A DNA stretch of 64,000 nt, taken from Imbricaverruca yamaguchii (lineage: Eukaryota; Arthropoda; Thecostraca; Neoverrucidae). The position numbers and the translations under genes were made by a program. The stretch is from contig JAOTOL010001461.1 of NCBI GenBank assembly GCA_034440575.1, positions 803,501-867,500 of the forward strand. Direction: 5' to 3'. Of this stretch, positions 10,671-22,675 are shown piece after piece. Every line of letters begins with the position of its first letter. Position 1 is the first letter of the stretch. A model generated the notes under the pieces. The model searched no databases. It was given only the letters and a program-made list of their open reading frames with translations, and had not been told where the DNA came from.

Positions 10671-11449
10671 CTTAACGGACCGTAAACGAAACCATAGCCA
10701 AAAGCGTTCAACGAGAAAAGGAGCAATGCAATACCAAAACACAATCGTTCACTAAAGTATATCATTTATGGATGATACCAAGTTATGCACCATTAATGAC
10801 TGAAGGAAAAATGACAACAAAATTACATGACGTTCGTGCATCGCTCCAGTGCAGTGTCAATAAGGGTGTAGTCGTGAGTTGGTATATAATATAACGCCAA
10901 CGAGGGCGTAATGGTGTAAAATAGGTGTTGTGCACAGGGCACAGGAGGCTTCGCTGCATTGAATATAGTTTACTTTGAAGTGTCATTGTGGAAGCCAAGT
11001 AGCAAGGCGGTCAATATCGCGCTGCATCTGCAGGGTCACTACGGTAGTTGACTGGAGTGAGCAGTTCGACGTCGTCGACACCCGACGTACAGCTGGTGCC
11101 GATATGTCGTGGAATGTGGGCAGCTGCAAAACAAGTCAACTAGGAAGGTTTCACATCGCATGTCCTGCCTTACGCCCTATCGCGGATGCGCATGTAATAC
11201 TTTTGAGGAACATGGCGAGTGTTTCCCACCGACGACTGTGGGATTCTTTTCGCCGCCGCCACGCACACTGTACTGTCCGAGTTTGTTCATTATGTCCTGA
11301 CTTTCTATCGTGTTTCTTCCTACAGTATCACGACTTTCTGTTTGTGCAATTCCCACTCACTGTGCGCCTGTCTGTGCACCGGCGTACTGTTGTATGCGTG
11401 CAGTTGTGACGCGACCACTCGCCCACCTGCCACCGTCTGCCGTTCACAG

Positions 11450-11661
11450 TGAAGCATGAGCCTCCGTACGAGGTGCGCGAGTCGGGCTACGCCGGCTTCC
11501 TGCTGCCGATCACCGTGCACTTCAAGAACAAGGAGAGCGTCACTCTGAACCACGACCTGGCGCTGCAGAACGACCACCCGACCACGCTAGTGCGCAAGGA
11601 GAAGCTCACCTTCAAGAACCCTTCCGAGGACTTCCGGCGTCTGGTCATCCGCGGCGGAGGG
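11450..11661 (+). CDS. AF9/ENL (MLLT3/MLLT1) ortholog, exon B: second half of the YEATS domain
   Basis: Joined to exon A across a phase-1 intron, this completes PKPKRV and continues KHEPPYEVRESGYAGFLLP, ITVHFKNKESVTLNHDLALQ, then EKLTFKNPSEDFRRLVIRGGG. It matches the second half of the AF9/ENL YEATS domain: SGYAGF supplies the pocket Gly and Tyr, and HDL aligns with the family's YDL, whose Asp contacts histone H3. The loop between FKNKE and HDL is three residues shorter than in the human proteins. The acceptor CACAG follows a pyrimidine-rich tract. The exon ends on a codon boundary (GGA GGG) at a strong GTGAGT donor. A second identical donor context lies 226 bp downstream. Function as an acyl-lysine reader is inferred from family and pocket residues. 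Confidence 0.95.
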
Positions 11662-11990
11662 GTGAGTACCGCCGCGCCCCGTCCACTCCCTCTGTGTATC
11701 CGCGACACTGGTGTCAGTCCTGTCCCGCCCCCAACACCACCAAACCACCCCCCCCACCCCTCGGGGGGGGGGGGAGCCCCCCCCCCCCCCCCGGTGTATG
11801 TGCCGCGACCACTGGGGTGTCAGTCCTGTCCCGGCTTCCAACACCACCAGCAGACGTCTACCTCATGCGACTGTTCTCGGCGGAGGGGTGAGTACCGCCG
11901 CGCTTGGCCGTCCTCCGGGGCGCTGTGGGGCGGCCACCGGGTGTCAGTCCTGTCCCGGTTCCCAACACCACCAGCAGGCGTCTACATCGC
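11655..11990 (+). repeat. Tandem repeat starting at the exon B splice donor
   Basis: The exon/intron junction text CGGAGGGGTGAGTACCGCCG occurs at 11655 and again at 11881. The block GTGTCAGTCCTGTCCC with AACACCACCA occurs three times (near 11710, 11818 and 11942). Poly-C and poly-G runs separate the units. The array therefore grew out of, or copied, the 3' edge of exon B, duplicating a complete GTGAGT donor. Confidence 0.88.
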
Positions 11991-12002
11991 TCCCGATTTG
12001 GG

Positions 12003-12135
12003 ATCGCGGTGGCGGAGTCGGTCGGGCGTTGGGCTCTTGATTGTAAAATCTGGTGTTCGAATCCCACAACCGGCCCGATTACCGTGTGCGCTCGCGACCA
12101 ATCGACGTGCCAGGACGCGATGGGCAGTGCGCCCT
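12003..12135 (+). mobile_element. tRNA-derived SINE copy, divergent
   Basis: A tRNA-like head has an A-box TGGCGGAGTCGG and a B-box GTTCGAATCCC about 37 bp downstream. It is followed by CGCTCGCGACCAATCG, which is shared with the SINEs at 48.5 and 60.0 kb. No introduced stop or target-site duplication was established. It is not a tRNA gene: the acceptor stem does not close and SINE body follows. Confidence 0.65.
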
Positions 12136-12354
12136 ATTTTCACATAGCTGGTGGTATACCCTTCCTGGATCGCTAGATTATAAATGCATTTGATCATGTC
12201 AGGTCGCCGAGCTGTGCCATCATTTCATCATTTCTGAAAGTATAGTTCCTGCATTATGTTGTATTAAATCGTCCTTTGCCTCTTCTTTGCTGCACGTTAT
12301 GTACTCAGCTCATTGACGTTCGCTATTCTGAATGTTGTCACCCCACCGTTTCAC

Positions 12355-12445
12355 CGGTGGCTTCAAGGGTAGCCGAGGTCATTGACCTTGGTTCCAATCG
12401 GATCACATTCTTTTGGGCAAGACACGCTTTCTATGACGATTTGCC
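12355..12445 (+). mobile_element. Possible tRNA-derived SINE fragment
   Basis: GTAGCCGAGGTCA resembles an A-box and TTGGTTCCAATC a B-box, though they lie only about 12 bp apart. TTTTGGGCAAGACACGC follows, a string resembling the body of several invertebrate SINEs. The spacing is too short for an intact promoter, so this would be a deleted copy. Evidence is weak. Confidence 0.35.
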
Positions 12446-12449
12446 GCCG

Positions 12450-13330
12450 GAATTTATCTTCAGTGACCGTGTTAGCTCTTGAGATCCCCCAAATAGCAAT
12501 TTGCAAGAAATTTCAGCCTTTGACCCACCCGAGAAGGCCACTGGTTGATCGAAGGCATACAAATCCGGTAACATGTAGTTGATCTGGTGCCAAGCTATAT
12601 GCTGATTTATGTTGTTGCGCAGTTCTATCTATGGAGATACAATGGCAAAAGTGTGAATCCCCTCGGGGTGAAAGACCGACGAGGTGCGCTCGATAGGTGA
12701 GGACAAACAACACGGATGATGTCTGGATTCGGGGTGGATCATGGAGGGAAGAGCAGATGACTGAATGATACTGTTCGCCTGCCATCTGGCTGCCAGTTCA
12801 CATAATGGACTTTAAGAACCGGCGGGCTGTATCGCCAATGTTCCCGCATCAGACTTCGGTCTGATCAGAACGTTACGCAACAGCCCTACGTATATGCAAT
12901 ATCGACTCCTCTTTAATGTCCCTTTCCGAATGCTGGAAACCCGCACGCTATGTGAAATTCAGTTGCGTGACGTGCTGATTAATGGTCCGTTTACTTGCAA
13001 TCTACATGGATAATTAAAAAAAAATTTTTTTAGCCAGGTTTGCACTGAGCGTTAACGTTTTTTTTTTTGCAAATGCTGAACAAAGCTAGCTTTGTCGTAG
13101 CCATCATTTAACCCACGCTGTCTCTCCGGTCAGATCCTCACACCCAGTTTCGGGGGGGGGGGGATAGTAACCCCACTCTGAAATTCAAACTAAGCGTCGT
13201 GCGAAAACGAAAGAGGTGTCATCGGAAAGCGCTCGACGAGTAGGGTCCGGATCCACCCCGAAAACAACTTCCCCCAAAAGTGACGTCACCAGGGGGCTAG
13301 ATTTTCACGACTTTTCACAACTTACATCGT
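12450..13330. other. Intronic sequence without recognisable features
   Basis: No coding similarity. Homopolymer A, T and G runs occur near 13017-13160. The region just before 13335 may belong to dispersed repeat A but is not matched in its partner. Confidence 0.45.
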
Positions 13331-13334
13331 TTTT

Positions 13335-13935
13335 GGCTCTGGGGAGTTCATTTTGGGTGATATGTGGAAAAAAATATTTGGAATGAGAAAAGGACAGCGA
13401 AATCAACCAAGGCCATACCAATTTTTGTCCCCCCAAAATAAAAATGCCATTTTTTTAAATTTAATAATTTTGAGTTTTCAAGTTTTCTTTAATTTTCCTT
13501 TTCCAATGTATAGAGCAGACAGAGAAACGTTGTTGGAAGTGAACTTGCCCTAATACAACATGCTTACTTTAGCCAGAATCTTCAATTTGAACTGCAATTA
13601 GCAAATTTGCAAAATTTATATGTAGTCAAAAACGAAGAAAAAAAAAAAAATTCCACCCGTACGTTTTGTTGCATCCCTAAAGATAAACAAACGCTGAAAG
13701 TTGCATTGAAATATCTGGATCCGTTAAAGTGTGACGACTGGTTGAAGTTTTTTTAGGTGACCTCAATTGACCTTGACTAACTCGTTGACCCTAGATGACC
13801 TGACTTCAAAATTTTTAAACAGCATGCCAAATTCATGTGGGAAAAGGTATGCCAAATTTTGGCGCGCTGCCGCGCGCCGTTCGTCCACTATCCCCGAAAA
13901 ACCTGAGGGGGAGCGGTTGAAGACCCCCCCCCGAG
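13335..13935 (+). repeat. Dispersed repeat A, copy 1
   Basis: Matches 27830-28400 in the same orientation over about 600 bp. Shared blocks include GGGGAGTTCATTTT, then GAATGAGAAAAGGACAGCGA, CATGCTTACTTTAGCC, CATCCCTAAAGAT and GGCGCGCTGCCGCGCGCC. There is no conserved reading frame between the copies. It is probably a non-autonomous element or the 3' part of a larger one. Confidence 0.82.
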
Positions 13936-13939
13936 ACGG

Positions 13940-14735
13940 AACGGGTCAAAGTAATATGGATATCGGGTCAGTATGGGGAATCTATTCTGCAGACTTGCAT
14001 TCTGATCAAAACGACGAGGTTTGCCATACATCGTAGTGCGGTGGGAGAGGCGAGTTAACTTGACCTCGTACACGAGCTTTGGCCCAGACTAAACAAAGTG
14101 CGGTCATCGGCACCGTGATCTCCTGCTCCACTTGTAGAGGGTTCCATAATCTGACCTTCTCTCGCTCCACCACTCCCCGAGCAAGCCATTCACGAAACAC
14201 TCATCCTGCTCCGCTTCAGTATGCCAGCCCAGGGATGCCAAAATACCGCTATCGTCTATTGATGGGAAGAGAGTGGCTCCGCAGCCTGTTGTGTGCGCCA
14301 CATCGCATTTCCAGCGGGACGATCACCGGCGGTCGTGCTGCCACCTATAGGTAGGGTGGTGCCACCTTTCGGTCGAGTGTGCAAGCCCGGCCGCCAGCTG
14401 GCCAACGGCCGGCAATATCCGCGCCAAGGCCGCCCGGGTCGTTCCAGCGTAAGTCGAGTGCGGCTGACGCCTTTCTCCTGCATAGGAGGAGCCGGGCTAG
14501 CCAATCCGGCTCCGGTCGGCCGTGTCCGATCTCGCTGCGGCCCGTCAGACGGCCCTATCGAAACAGTTCAGCTGCGAGGTCACATTCCGCCGGCGATCGT
14601 GGCTGCTTTTAGAACGAGGTGTTTGTCGATTTCCAGCCGTCTGTCGACGAATGAGGAAATTTGTGCGGCGTATCAGGAATTAGCTAGCGTTTCATGGGAT
14701 GCTCCTCCAAAGCAAAGGAACGGTCTGTGAAAATT
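13940..14735. other. Moderately GC-rich intronic sequence
   Basis: Several overlapping frames exist on both strands but none resembles a known protein. No tandem repeat is evident. Confidence 0.4.
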
Positions 14736-14789
14736 GGCGTGCAGCTACTAGAGAGCACATAACGCGTATAACGTCGTGCCGTCGCAAAG

Positions 14790-14905
14790 GAGTTCGAATA
14801 TTTTCAAAACCCGCGGCCCACCGGCAAAGCAGTGTGGGCGTCGCCAACAGCCGTGATCGTGCATAAAGTGCGTCGTGAACCACCCAACAAACAACAAAAT
14901 CAGTT
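14790..14905 (+). mobile_element. SINE family 2 copy, 5' part degraded
   Basis: CACCGGCAAAGCAGTGTGGG, then CGTCGCCAACAGCCGTGATC and GTCGTGAACCACCCAAC match the body of the element at 51938-52110 (reverse complement). A B-box-like GAGTTCGAATA lies upstream at about 14790. It ends in ACAAACAACAAAAT. Confidence 0.78.
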
Positions 14906-14909
14906 TGGC

Positions 14910-16300
14910 ATCATGCTGGTCAGGCTCGAAGTAATTGCTATCTTAATTTTCTACCCTGTTGACCAGCATGCGAGTTTTTGTGGCCGTTGAATAGTTGTCC
15001 GATACCGCAATCGGTGCTGTCCAGTCGTGCGATGCAATCTGCATAACAAGCGTGTGGGCGCGCGTGCAGGCGCGGTCACCCGGGCCTGTTTTGGCCGGGC
15101 GTGGACCCGGCCGGCCACGCCCCGCCCCGCCCCGCCCCGTCAGGTCATTAGGGACATGCCGTCCGTTGTGTACGTGCCGATAGCGGCGGATTGATGGAAA
15201 AACACGCTGCAGCGCAACACCGCAGTGCAGCACTTTCACTCTGATCTGACTGGCCTGTCGTGGCGGTGGGCTGTCGGGCCGGCTGCTGGGCTGCCTGGTC
15301 AATTGTTGGGCTGGTTGGGTCGCGGTTGTGGAGTCGGGTGGTGGACGATCGTGTTGACCGGTTCTGCCATCGAGGCGTGAGCTGGATAGAGGAATCACGG
15401 CACCGTGGATGCTGCCTCGCTGTTCTGAAGGGGCTGACCCGTGGGAACCCTTGCGCCAGGAAGGCTTGCGCAGCGTGGTGCAGACGGCCGTGAGCTAGTG
15501 TCCCCAGTTTCGTCTGTCCTGTTGCTCGTTACCGATGTCTGGAGACCGGAGGGACTCTGTTCTTGTGCCAGCCTTGCAGCTAGATGGGCGGTCGAAGTCC
15601 AGTAACCAAGTTGTTTATGTCTCGCTTGCTGGGATACTCCATGCAGGGCCAACTGTGTCTCGCGCTTTTATTTTCAATTTAATTTAATTTTCACTGAATT
15701 GTGCTCCGCCCGTCGGATGCTTTGGTATATTTCCACATACAAAATTGGATATATCGAAACTGGCCAAGGCAAAGCTCTGATACCTAATGGTATGCAAAAT
15801 ATTTTTTTTTCCTCAGTATATTGAGTGTTTGCCTTATATCTCAGCAACTCGGAAATTCGGTGAACTCTACCATAGCATAAGCCACAAGAGTCGATAGGCC
15901 TTGAGCATAGGCAATGCATTATTTCACAATTATTTCGGCATGGGGCTTTGCATCAGCAGCGCTCTGAATGAGGAGATATCTTTGAAACGCTTGCAAGCAA
16001 ACAATATTGAAACTGAATTGGTTCTGTCTGTAAAGCTCCGTAAGATCTTTACCTTGGGATCCGTAGTTCAGGATCCGAAACTGTACCGGAAGACACGGAC
16101 GCTTTTATACGGGTTCCGTTTTCGCCGTACCTTTTCCCGTATATATGTGGTCGCGGAATATTCGTAAAGTGGTGGTTTTCTGCGCGGTCGTGCCGGTTTG
16201 CGTTTGTGTCATGCCTTGCATTGTCTCCCAGTTTTAAATAGCTGCGTTGTAACCCAATTCATGATCGTCTGACTGATCTCCGACGTGGGCCGGGCGCACT
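14910..16300. other. Intronic sequence without recognisable features
   Basis: Mixed composition with a short run of CCCCGCC units near 15118-15140. Frames up to 151 residues are not similar to anything I recognise. Confidence 0.4.
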
Positions 16301-16309
16301 GCTGTTGCG

Positions 16310-16930
16310 CCAGCAACAGCAACAGTAACGCCGTGGTTGTCACTGGGAGGTGCTTGCCCCCTCTCCCCCGGTACTTGGCCGGCACTGTGACGCAGTGATC
16401 ATCAGAGAGGTGGTGGTTGACCCCTCGCCGACACCCCTGCCTCCGTTGATATTGTGATGCCGTGGTCGTTAGAGAGGTGGCGTTTCGCCATCTCCCGTCA
16501 CTCCTGTCTAGCTGCCTGTAACGCAATGGTTGTCCGAGGGGTGGTGGCTGACCCACCCCCGATACTCCTGTCTAACTGCCTGTAACGCAATGGTTGTCTG
16601 AGGGGTGACGGCTGACCCCCCTCCCCCGATACTCCTGTCTAGCTGCCTGTAACGCAATGGTTGTCCTGTCTAGCTGCCTGTAACGCAATGGTTGTCTGAG
16701 GGGTGACGGCTGACCCTCCCCCCGATATTCCTGTCTAGCTGCCTGTGACGCAGTTGTCTGAGGGGTGACGGCTGACCCCCCCCGATATTCCTTTCTAGCT
16801 GTCTGTGACGCAGTTGTCTGAGGGGTGACGGCTGACCCCCCCCCCCGATACTCCTGTCTAGTTGCCTGTGACGCAATGGTTGTCCGGGGTCCGGGGGTGG
16901 CGGCTGACCCCACGGCACTGCTGTCTGGCG
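16310..16930. repeat. Minisatellite, about 60 bp unit with TGACGCA core
   Basis: About ten units contain TGTGACGCAGTTGTCTGAGG (or the variant TAACGCAATGGTTGTC), then GGTGACGGCTGACCCCCC and CGATACTCCTGTCTAGC. Unit length varies through C-run length and partial deletions. The 225-residue minus-strand frame across it is a repeat artefact. Confidence 0.92.
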
Positions 16931-16934
16931 GCCC

Positions 16935-18126
16935 GACTGGATGCGATAGTGCCGCATGACTGACCCGTGACTCCTGCAGGCACCGAACGGCGCCGTCACG
17001 CCACGCGTTCATGTCCCGGAGCATCTCCATCCAATGTGTCGCCACAGTGCGTCCGCTTCTCGGCTCAGAGGTTTCGAACGCCACAGTTATTTTTAGAAAT
17101 GTCAAATGAAAACATGCATAGGGCGTGCAGTGTAAGTCAATTTCTCTTATAATTCTCACACATTTTCTCGGAATTATGATGTTGTTTACTCGGTCGGCAG
17201 CTGTGTGACATGGATGTGTATGACATATGCAGGAGCGATTGTGTGACATTGATGTGTGCCCTAAATGTAGAAACTATGGTGTGTTGGACGCTAAATGACC
17301 TCGTAGTGTACGCGCCCTTAAGCCTTAATAATCATTCAATTAATCAGATCCGATTTTGTGACATTTATGTGTTTCCCATATGTAGCAACGATTTACAAGT
17401 TGACGTAAAGCGATAAGGACCTCGAAAATATATGTAACACCACCATAGTGCATGTCTCGAAGTCCGCCAATGAGACACATAGCAATTATTTATCATTGCT
17501 TGACTAAAACCAGCATCAGCATCAGCAATATCTTATGATTCGATACTTTCCCTTATTTCTGGCCTTGTATGTTTGATACATACTTGCAGTTCAGTCGTTG
17601 TAATCTGGGAAGACTCAATTGAACTGCTGGACGCGAAGTGAAGCTAGTTCATTTGTTGTGATATTTCACTGAGCGTCTGCACCTCCTCGTTAGCGGGATG
17701 CAGTCGATGCACCCCCAAACTCCAAAAACCAACCAATCATCGTCAGCAATGCTTTAGCCTGCCGTGCGGGCGGGGCGATCTGATAATGGACGGAATTGGC
17801 CGGCCACATATTTGTCAGCCTCCAGTGCGGGGCGGTGCAGGGAAGTCCTGGCCGACCGATCCACTCTTGTTCTCGGTAGCCGTGCTCTTGCCTTTCGCTC
17901 CGTAGTCCCGGCGAAGGTCATCTCGAGGTGGAGCTGGCGTGACGCAATGGCCAGCCTCTGCCGAACACTCCCGACCAGTGAGGGCGGCCGCCAGCTGCCA
18001 ATTTTACAGACAGGCGAACTCAGTCAGAGTCACAGACACAAATATAGAGGCGCATCCACAGAGAGAGAGAGAGGGAGAGAGGCGCTGTGACAGAGACAGA
18101 GAGTATTACACACCCACGGACATGCA

Positions 18127-18130
<4 letters not shown>
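16935..18130. other. Intronic sequence; weak SINE-tail remnant near 17699
   Basis: No gene is recognised. GTCGATGCACCCCCAAACTCC with AAAAACCAACCAATC at about 17699-17745 resembles the SINE/micro-retroposon tail, but no target-site duplication was identified. Confidence 0.45.
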
Positions 18131-18510
<380 letters not shown>

Positions 18511-18511
18511 T

Positions 18512-19255
18512 CTTGGCAACACCAACTTTCCGATGTACATCAGTAACTTCGCTGAAACATCGACGCCACGAGGGGATTTCACTGGACAAGCATGCACTAA
18601 ATTGGAAAGAAGCTTGAAAATGGACCATATTTGGCTAAAAAAACATTGCTAGCCAAGTTGCTCGTGTTTACGTCACGTAGCTGGTGGGGAAAAAGTAGTG
18701 GCAAGTGTTATTTTCCAGCGGCTGGTTTTTCCACCGCACTCGTCATTTTCCGCTGCTCATACCTGTTGAACAGCCGTGTGTCGAAGCGGACCGGGCGCCT
18801 GTAGGACCCCGTGCATGCAGCATGCCGACCACTGCACCACGGTGGCCGCCGGGAGCGGTCGAGGAGCGAAACGAATGGTTGAGTGCGGTACTCACGCACC
18901 GTGAATGGTTTCACGGCCAGCGGTGGCTGCCGGTGTGCCATTCCATCTGCCTCCTGGCGCCGGCAAAAGCTCTGAGACACGCTCTCGCCGCAGCCCGGGA
19001 AGTGCCCTGACGACGTGTCCAACCATGTTCACCGCGCACTCTGCCCGGCGTTTCGTCAGCACGTGCAGTGTGCAGCACGCGGCTTATATCCGCGCTGCCG
19101 GGGCAGACCCGGCCGCCGACACTTCATCATTCGCAGACAAAGCCCGCTCGGATGATCAATGGCGGTGAGACGTCGGCCGATCGCCGTCCATCATCCTGAC
19201 GTCACAACTTTGCAGCCGAAGCCCGCTCGATGGTCGCCGCCGGCGGTGTACGTTT
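18512..19255. other. Intronic sequence without recognisable features
   Basis: Mixed composition, GC-rich after 18770. Overlapping frames occur on both strands without recognisable similarity. Confidence 0.4.
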
Positions 19256-19260
19256 TTGCT

Positions 19261-19440
19261 GACGTCGACAGGGATGATCTGGACATTTGTGGACGTGTTG
19301 TTGCTGACATCGACAGGGATGATCTGGACATTTGTGGACGTGTTGTTGCTGACATCGACAGGGATTGTCTTCCCATTTGTGGACGTGTTGTTGCCGACAT
19401 CGACAGGGCTGATCTGGACATTTGTGGACGTGTTGTTGCG
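19261..19440. repeat. 45-bp minisatellite, exactly four units
   Basis: Four units of exactly 45 bp begin GACATCGACAGGGATGATCT and end GGACGTGTTGTTGCT. The period is a multiple of three, so a 15-residue repeat (DIDRDDLDICGRVVA on +) stays open within a 128-residue frame. The opposite strand is open too, so coding is not supported. Confidence 0.95.
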
Positions 19441-19559
19441 TGCCGGCAAAGTGCGCAGACGTTGGAACGGATACGGGCAGTTGCGACGTACCCAGTCGGC
19501 AGCCACTGCCGCCACCGGCGCCCGCCCGGCTTAGTCCGACGTTGAGGCAGAAGGTGCCA

Positions 19560-19915
19560 CTGGCACGCAAACCAGGGAACCGGGGCGGTGTCCGGGACTG
19601 AAACGCGTCTGGGAAGCTGTATCAGCGGGAACTGGGACCGGAAATGGGATACATCTGGGTAACTGGAACGATACCCGGGACTGAGATTCGTCCAGGAAAC
19701 TACGGCAGCAGGAGCTGGATCCGGAAATGAGGCGCATCCGTCAACGGGAGCGATGCCGGGGAATGAGACGTGTCTGACCAGCGGGATTAGGGACCCGAAC
19801 TGGGGCGTGTCAAGGAAACCGGACCGGCGGGAACTGAGACCGAGCCTGGGACGCATCTAGGGAACCGGAACGGTACCCGGAATTGTGACGTGTCTAGGGA
19901 ATCTGGCCAGCAACC
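19560..19915. repeat. Degenerate repeat of GGGAACCGGAACGG units
   Basis: Diverged units contain GGGAACTGGGACCGGAA and GGGACTGAGACGTGTCT-like text with irregular spacing of about 35-60 bp. A 221-residue minus frame is a by-product. Confidence 0.7.
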
Positions 19916-20334
19916 GCATAGGTCTGTGGTGGGAACTGAGGCTGCCACTGGAACTGGACTGCTTTGAAGTCGAGTCTATGGTGGAAGCTGGTGCTGGTGC
20001 TTGGTTTGTTATTTATTTTAGTGACGGGACGTGGTACTGGACATGGCACTGGAGCTGGACGATGTGAAGCCGGACATGTGGTGGGAACTGGGGCCGAGAC
20101 TGGCTTTGAGGAGGGGATCTGCCCGCAGCCACAACGGCCGTAGTCGGTGGGTTTGACGGCGACCTTGATTGTGATCATGGCCACGGCAGCGCGGTTACCG
20201 ATCAACAGCTTTGCCGATAGTGCCTGTCCATTTTGTCACCGCCCACTACGTGTCAAAGTCGGTATTTGTACAGCCTGTGAATGGTCGCCGGTTGGCCACT
20301 CTGGGCCGACAGTGCCATACGTTGTCTCTGCCGT

Positions 20335-20560
20335 GCCTCTGGTGACCTGTCTGACCTCTGACTGGCTTCTGATGACCTCTGTTTGGCCTCTGGTGACCTG
20401 TGACTGGCCTCTGACTACATCTGCCTGGCCTCTGACTACCTCTGCCTGGCCTCTGCCTACCTCTGCCTGGCCTCTGCCTGTCTGCCTGGCCTCTGCCTGT
20501 CTGCCTGGCCTCTGCCTACCTGTGGCTGGCTTCTGGTGACATCTGCCTGACCTTTGGCGA
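20335..20560. repeat. Minisatellite, about 22 bp unit
   Basis: Repeats of CTGCCTGGCCTCTGACTACC and variants (TGACCTCTGACTGGC). The pyrimidine-rich strand is +. Divergence is moderate. Confidence 0.88.
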
Positions 20561-21290
20561 CCTGTCGCGGTGCGAAAATGTCGCGAGTTACGCCAGGTCG
20601 GTTTTCGCATCCGGCCCACAAACAAACCAAAACAAATTACCAGGCCCACTTCGCCAACCTTGTGGTTCCCTAACGGAGTGTCGCTGGTTCGAAGCTCTAA
20701 TCGCACAGATCTCTGAATCGCCTGCAACTATTTGGCCTAGGAGAGTGGCTATGGTACACAGTAATCCAGGTAGGTACGTCGGCAAGAACCAATTTTGCAT
20801 CGTCTTCTCGCTGCCCACATGCATGGCAACCCTGACCAAAATGGCACAGGTATATTGACCTTTGGATGGTGTAGTCCGGACTACGCTGCGTCTGGCTTAA
20901 TCGTGTTACACGATCCGATTAATACAGCTGTCCCATTAAGTCAATTGGCGGTATGCCGTGGAAAATCCGTCCCGGCGGCACTGCTGAGAATCTCGTGATG
21001 AGATGTCTCTGAGCCGACCTTTGACTGGGATACAGGTGGCCCGCGGCATGGCGCTAGCGAACTAACGATCTGCCAGTCCGTATGATGCCCGTGGCAATAC
21101 CGGCTACATGACGTCATTAACGCTGGCTGCATCGCAAACAGTATCGTATCATGGAATCCTCTCGTTTATTTCTTGTCGCCGCTGTGTTCTCATTCTGCTT
21201 TGTCGAGATCGCTGTTGAGTCGACACCTGTATCGCCGAATCGTGTCTGCTCGACATTACGTTGCGAAAAAAAATGCAACCGGGTGACAGC
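20560..21290. other. Intronic sequence without recognisable features
   Basis: No tandem repeat, transposon end or coding similarity seen. Confidence 0.4.
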
Positions 21291-21297
21291 CGTCGTC

Positions 21298-21615
21298 ATC
21301 CCAGCAGGCGGGAGTGGGCTATATAACCGTTGTCGCTCTCAGCAGGCGGGAGTGATCTATAAAACCGTTGCCACTCCCAGCAGGCGGGAGTGATCTACAA
21401 AACCGTTGTCACTCCCAGCAGGCGGGAGTGGGCTATATAACCGTTGTCACTCTCAGCAGGCGGGAGTGGTATACATTGTCATTGTCGCTCCCAGCAGGTG
21501 GGAGTGATCTACAAACCCGTTGTCGCTCCCAGCGGACGGGAGTGATCTACAAACCCGTTGTCACTCCCAGCGGACGGGAGTGATCTACAAAGCCGTCGCT
21601 CCCAGCGGACGGGAA
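21298..21615. repeat. Minisatellite, about 38 bp unit
   Basis: About eight units of CCAGCAGGCGGGAGTGATCT, then ACAAAACCGTTGTCACT. Later units read AGCGGACGGGAG. CTCCCxxxxxxGCGGGAG within each unit forms a short inverted repeat. Confidence 0.94.
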
Positions 21616-21789
21616 CACTGGCGAATTGCCGGTTCGTGCGTCAGCTGAACGAGCTGCTGCTCTTTCCAGCGGCTCTGGCAGGCGGGCCAGGCACACGTGC
21701 GGTGTGCTGTGCGCCGGGGGTGGCTATCGCGTGTGCCCTGCAGCAGAGGTGCGGGGGCGGACCGGCCCTGCAACATTCTAATGTGCTCT

Positions 21790-22270
21790 GCCCACCCTCG
21801 AGCAGTCTGTCTGGGTGTGTCGGTGCATCTGTGTGCATCTATGCCTGCCCATGTCTGTCTGTGTGTGTTATCTCTCTGTGTTAGCTGTGGATATATGTGT
21901 GCCTGTGGTCCATCTGTGTGTATGTGCTCCATCTGGCTGTTTGTACCTACCTATCTGCATGTCAATATATATGTATGTGGCGTGACTGTGTTCTGTCTGT
22001 GTCGGTCTGTGTACGTCTGTATGCGTACCTGTGTGTATATGTATGTGTCTGCATGTCTATGTTGTATTTGTGTTTTGTGCTGTACCTGCGTTTGTCTGTG
22101 TAGATCTGCATGTCTGCATCTGTTTATGTGACTGCGTGTGTACGCAAGTGTTCCAGCTGTATCTGTCGTATTCTATATGTGTCTGTCCGTATGTATTTGT
22201 ATACAAATCTGTGTGTGTGTGTTGGTGTGTCTATCTGTGTGTGCATGTGTGCATGTTTATGCCGGTCTGC
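21790..22270. repeat. TG/TCTG-rich low-complexity tract
   Basis: Irregular TGTGTCTG and GTATGTGT units over about 480 bp. Cys/Val-rich frames on + are composition artefacts. Confidence 0.85.
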
Positions 22271-22675
22271 GTGGGTCGGTCTGTGACTGCTATCGCCAGT
22301 GTTCTCAAATTCCCACTGTTGGGTGCAAATTGACACCTAACAAAGCTTTTTCTTACGTCACTTCCGACATCCATTCTACATCCTCATGCCAATCTACTCG
22401 TCAGTCGCGTGCATGCTAGGGGATAGTATCGAGCAGGATGCATATTTTTTTCTGAGCTGTAGGTATTGCATCCCAAAAATGCTTCCCCATGTTTTTTTAA
22501 ACAAAATTCAATCCTGAAAATACTTTCTTCCGTCAATCAAATTCAACAGCTTTAGTTGGGATTTACCATTTCACTCCCCCCCAAATGTAGATCTAAGCAT
22601 TTCTATTTTACATAATACATTTGTCTAATACCTGGCATTTTTCTTCTTACATCGGGCATCTAACACAATAATACC

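Larger units (their letters stand above)
7451..11449 (+). other. Intron 1 of the AF9/ENL-like gene (3,999 bp)
   Basis: Begins GTGAGG and ends in a pyrimidine-rich stretch with CACAG. The phase is 1: exon A supplies G and exon B supplies TG, making a Val codon. About half of the intron is a mariner element with a nested LINE. The rest holds one member of a dispersed repeat pair (7778-8277), a small tandem repeat (10500-10670) and sequence without recognisable features (7451-7777 and 10671-11440). Confidence 0.9.

Noticed and set aside
11694..12147. Extended open frame beyond exon B to 12147
   Set aside because: It continues past a strong GTGAGT donor into a C/G-rich tandem repeat. Family similarity ends exactly at the donor.
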